Shown: in pieces, positions 4,781-7,219 of the stretch | How the letters are laid out: each line of letters starts with the position of its first letter | Numbering within the stretch: the stretch's first letter is position 1 | Assembly: GCA_041477815.1 (NCBI GenBank) | Contig: JBGOUV010000365.1 | Coordinates: forward strand, 1-7,219 | DNA from: JBGOUV01 sp041477815 | Lineage (GTDB): Bacteria > Acidobacteriota > Terriglobia > Bryobacterales > JACQDG01 | Length of the DNA: 7,219 nucleotides | Reading direction: 5' to 3' | Position numbers and translations under genes: made by a program | The notes under the pieces: generated by a model | Databases searched by the model: none | Told to the model about the DNA's origin: nothing | Seen by the model: the letters and a program-made list of their open reading frames with translations, nothing else

Positions 4781-5540
4781 CCGCGGGCGCAAGAAGGCTC
4801 CCAGTCACGCCAACCACGAGCGATGGCTGGTCTCCTACGCCGACTTCATCACGCTGATGTTTGCTTTCTTCGTCGTGATGTTCGCTTCCTCGCAGGTAGA
4901 CAAAAAGAAGGTAGGACGAATCGCCGCCTACTTCGACGCCTACATCAAAGACGGCAACGCCAAGGCGCCGCAGCCGGCCAAAGACAGCCCGGGGGCCAAC
5001 CCCCAAGAGTCCTTGCCCCAGCCTTCGGCCGAGCTGGCCACGATGGGGGAGCTGGCGCCGGTGAAGCAGCAGCTCGACCAGGAGCTGGCCCGGGAGGTGG
5101 CCGCGGGGCAGGTGGCGCTCTCGGTGCAGCCCCGGGGGCTGGTGCTGAGCCTGCGCGAATCGGCGTTGTTTCCGCCGGGACAGGATACGCTCAACCCGGA
5201 GGCTATACCTATTCTGAGCAAGGTTGCCGAAGCGCTGCGGAAGCTGCCCGGGCATCCGGTGCGCCTGGAGGGTCACACCGACAACGTTCCCATCGAGACC
5301 GCCAGATTCCCGTCGAACTGGGAGTTATCGGCGGCCCGGGCCAACGCGGTCCTGGAACTGTTGTGCCACCGTTTCCAGCTCGAGCCGCAGCGGTTTGCGG
5401 TGGCGGGCTACGCCGATTATCACCCCGTGGCCAATAACGACACCACCGAAGGTCGCGCCCACAACCGCCGCGTCGATATCGTCGTGCTCAGCCGCTCGGC
5501 GGCGGAAATGGAGCCGCAGCAGCGGCCGGGTGACAGTTGA
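4773..5540 (+). CDS. motB: Flagellar motor stator protein MotB
   Basis: Encodes 255 aa. Short basic N-terminus (NRGRKKAPSHANHERW), then one transmembrane helix WLVSYADFITLMFAFFVVMF (18-37). D24 in YADF is the proton-carrying aspartate (D32 of E. coli MotB). A Lys-rich stretch (about 41-60) follows, where the plug helix lies, then a Pro-rich linker (65-85) and an OmpA-like peptidoglycan-binding domain (about 115-240). That domain has LEGHTDNVPI, NWELSAARA and AHNRRVDIVV, the usual cell-wall anchoring motifs. All key residues are present, so it should be functional; the YADF/AFF pattern fits a proton-type rather than sodium-type stator. It starts within motA, with only a poor ribosome-binding site, as expected for coupled translation. 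66 nt separate it from the regulator gene. Confidence 0.96.
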   Translation: MSNRGRKKAPSHANHERWLVSYADFITLMFAFFVVMFASSQVDKKKVGRIAAYFDAYIKDGNAKAPQPAKDSPGANPQESLPQPSAELATMGELAPVKQQLDQELAREVAAGQVALSVQPRGLVLSLRESALFPPGQDTLNPEAIPILSKVAEALRKLPGHPVRLEGHTDNVPIETARFPSNWELSAARANAVLELLCHRFQLEPQRFAVAGYADYHPVANNDTTEGRAHNRRVDIVVLSRSAAEMEPQQRPGDS

Positions 5541-5606
5541 GCGTCCCTCCGAGTCCGTCGCGGCGGGGTGAAGGGCTGCCGGTGGGCGCTTCCCAGGTCT
5601 GCCTCC

Positions 5607-6959
<1,353 letters not shown>

Positions 6960-6962
<3 letters not shown>

Positions 6963-6980
6963 AGCCGCGCTAGAGCCGCG
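6960..6980. repeat. Short tandem repeat of period 11 at the regulator stop
   Basis: TAGAGCCGCG occurs at 6960-6969 and again at 6971-6980, one base apart. The first copy supplies the TAG stop of the regulator gene. It lies at the point where GC-rich gene sequence passes into the AT-richer stretch ahead of the transposase gene. Confidence 0.5.
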
Positions 6981-7012
6981 ACCACGGGGTGCAAATTTGG
7001 GCAAGAATATGC

Positions 7013-7041
7013 TTGACTCATCAGCTTGGTTGGTGTAAGAT
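7013..7041 (+). promoter_or_regulatory. Strong vegetative promoter of the transposase gene
   Basis: TTGACT (7013-7018) and TAAGAT (7036-7041) are separated by exactly 17 nt, close to the sigma-70 consensus. The ATG at 7048 is only 6 nt beyond the -10 box, so transcription would start at or within a base or two of the start codon. No Shine-Dalgarno is seen, so the mRNA is probably leaderless. Confidence 0.65.
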
Positions 7042-7047
7042 GTATTC

Positions 7048-7219
7048 ATGGCAAACGAACCCCGCACCCTTCAAGAGGCAATCAAGTACTTCGCCGATCC
7101 TGACAACTGCGTTAACTACCTCGTGGCACACCGCCCGGAGTGGAAGAACGGGGTAGTTTGCCCTACTTGTGGATCGAAGGACGTTGGGTACGTTGCTTCG
7201 CGCCGGGTGTGGCAGTGCA
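7048..7219 (+). CDS. IS1595-type transposase, N-terminal part (3' end beyond window)
   Basis: 57 codons are visible, cut by the window edge. MANEPRTLQEAIKYFADPDN, then VAHRPEWKNGVVCPTCGSK and RRVWQC, match the N-terminal zinc-ribbon region of IS1595/ISXO2-family transposases: a helical TLQEAI..F.D...C..Y/F segment, then CPxCGS and a WxC that would begin the second Cys pair. The catalytic DDE/DDN domain lies outside the window, so integrity cannot be judged. Base composition is less GC-rich than the neighbours (codons such as GAT, CCT, GTT, ACT), consistent with foreign origin. It has its own promoter and follows the flagellar regulator by 85 nt. The left terminal inverted repeat should lie between about 6981 and 7012, but I cannot define it without the right end. 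Confidence 0.8.
   Translation, partial: MANEPRTLQEAIKYFADPDNCVNYLVAHRPEWKNGVVCPTCGSKDVGYVASRRVWQC

Noticed and set aside
3872..4792. Long minus-strand open frame opposite motA
   Set aside because: The plus strand encodes a textbook MotA; the opposite frame is His/Arg-rich nonsense.
5568..5606. Earlier GTG start for the regulator
   Set aside because: It would add 13 residues not part of a receiver domain, without a ribosome-binding site.
6963..7012. Intrinsic terminator after the regulator
   Set aside because: Only a 3-4 bp stem around ACCACGGGGT is possible, and the T-run is too short.
6998..7013. Possible sigma-54 promoter (TGG, then GC ten bases on, then T) upstream of the transposase
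   Set aside because: Only the GG and GC cores match; the rest of TGGCAC-N5-TTGC is poor, and a near-consensus sigma-70 promoter overlaps it.

Overview
The window looks like a GC-rich bacterial chromosome segment (roughly two-thirds G+C in the genes). Several protein styles are ones I associate with Acidobacteriota of the Solibacter/Bryobacter type: the secreted repeat-type protein at the left edge, the P460-type cytochrome, and the methylthioribose-kinase-like phosphotransferase beside a divergent enolase. This is an inference from remembered family resemblance, not from a search.

Layout. (1) Bases 621 to 1, minus strand: 5' part of a gene for a secreted protein with a clear signal peptide, cut by the window edge. 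(2) 622-760: divergent intergenic region with one copy of a heptamer-based repeat and a perfect 8-bp hairpin. (3) 761-3231, plus strand: a tightly packed trio of cytochrome P460-like c-type cytochrome, aminoglycoside-phosphotransferase-fold kinase, and divergent enolase paralog. Start/stop overlaps of 10 and 4 nt join them. The kinase is broken by an internal deletion plus frameshift, after which the reading frame runs open into the enolase. (4) 3232-3335: two inverted copies of the heptamer repeat form a long hairpin between convergent genes. Its loop carries an 11-nt perfect match to the extended Shine-Dalgarno sequence. (5) 3638-3309, minus strand: small helical protein, possibly a flagellar FliT/FlgN-type chaperone (context inference). 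(6) 3721-6962, plus strand: motility operon flbD - motA - motB - FleQ-like sigma-54 activator. The first three genes are essentially contiguous; the fourth follows after 66 nt. (7) 7048 to the right edge: start of an IS1595-type transposase with its own strong promoter, probably leaderless.

How they work together. MotA and MotB form the proton-driven stator of the flagellar motor. FlbD (SwrD family) is a small protein linked to stator power in Bacillus. The regulator at the end of the operon has an intact AAA+ sigma-54 activator core and Fis-type DNA-binding domain, but a receiver lacking the phosphorylation residues, which recalls FleQ/FlrA flagellar master regulators. The metabolic trio on the left has no obvious link to motility. 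I see no CRISPR array, tRNA or rRNA gene.

The most interesting unexplained items are the GGTT-(GCTnnnn)n-GCTTCTT repeat element (three copies), the SD-like loop in its inverted pair, the broken kinase reading in frame into the enolase, the active-site changes in that enolase, and the palindrome with a sigma-28-like -10 box in front of flbD.
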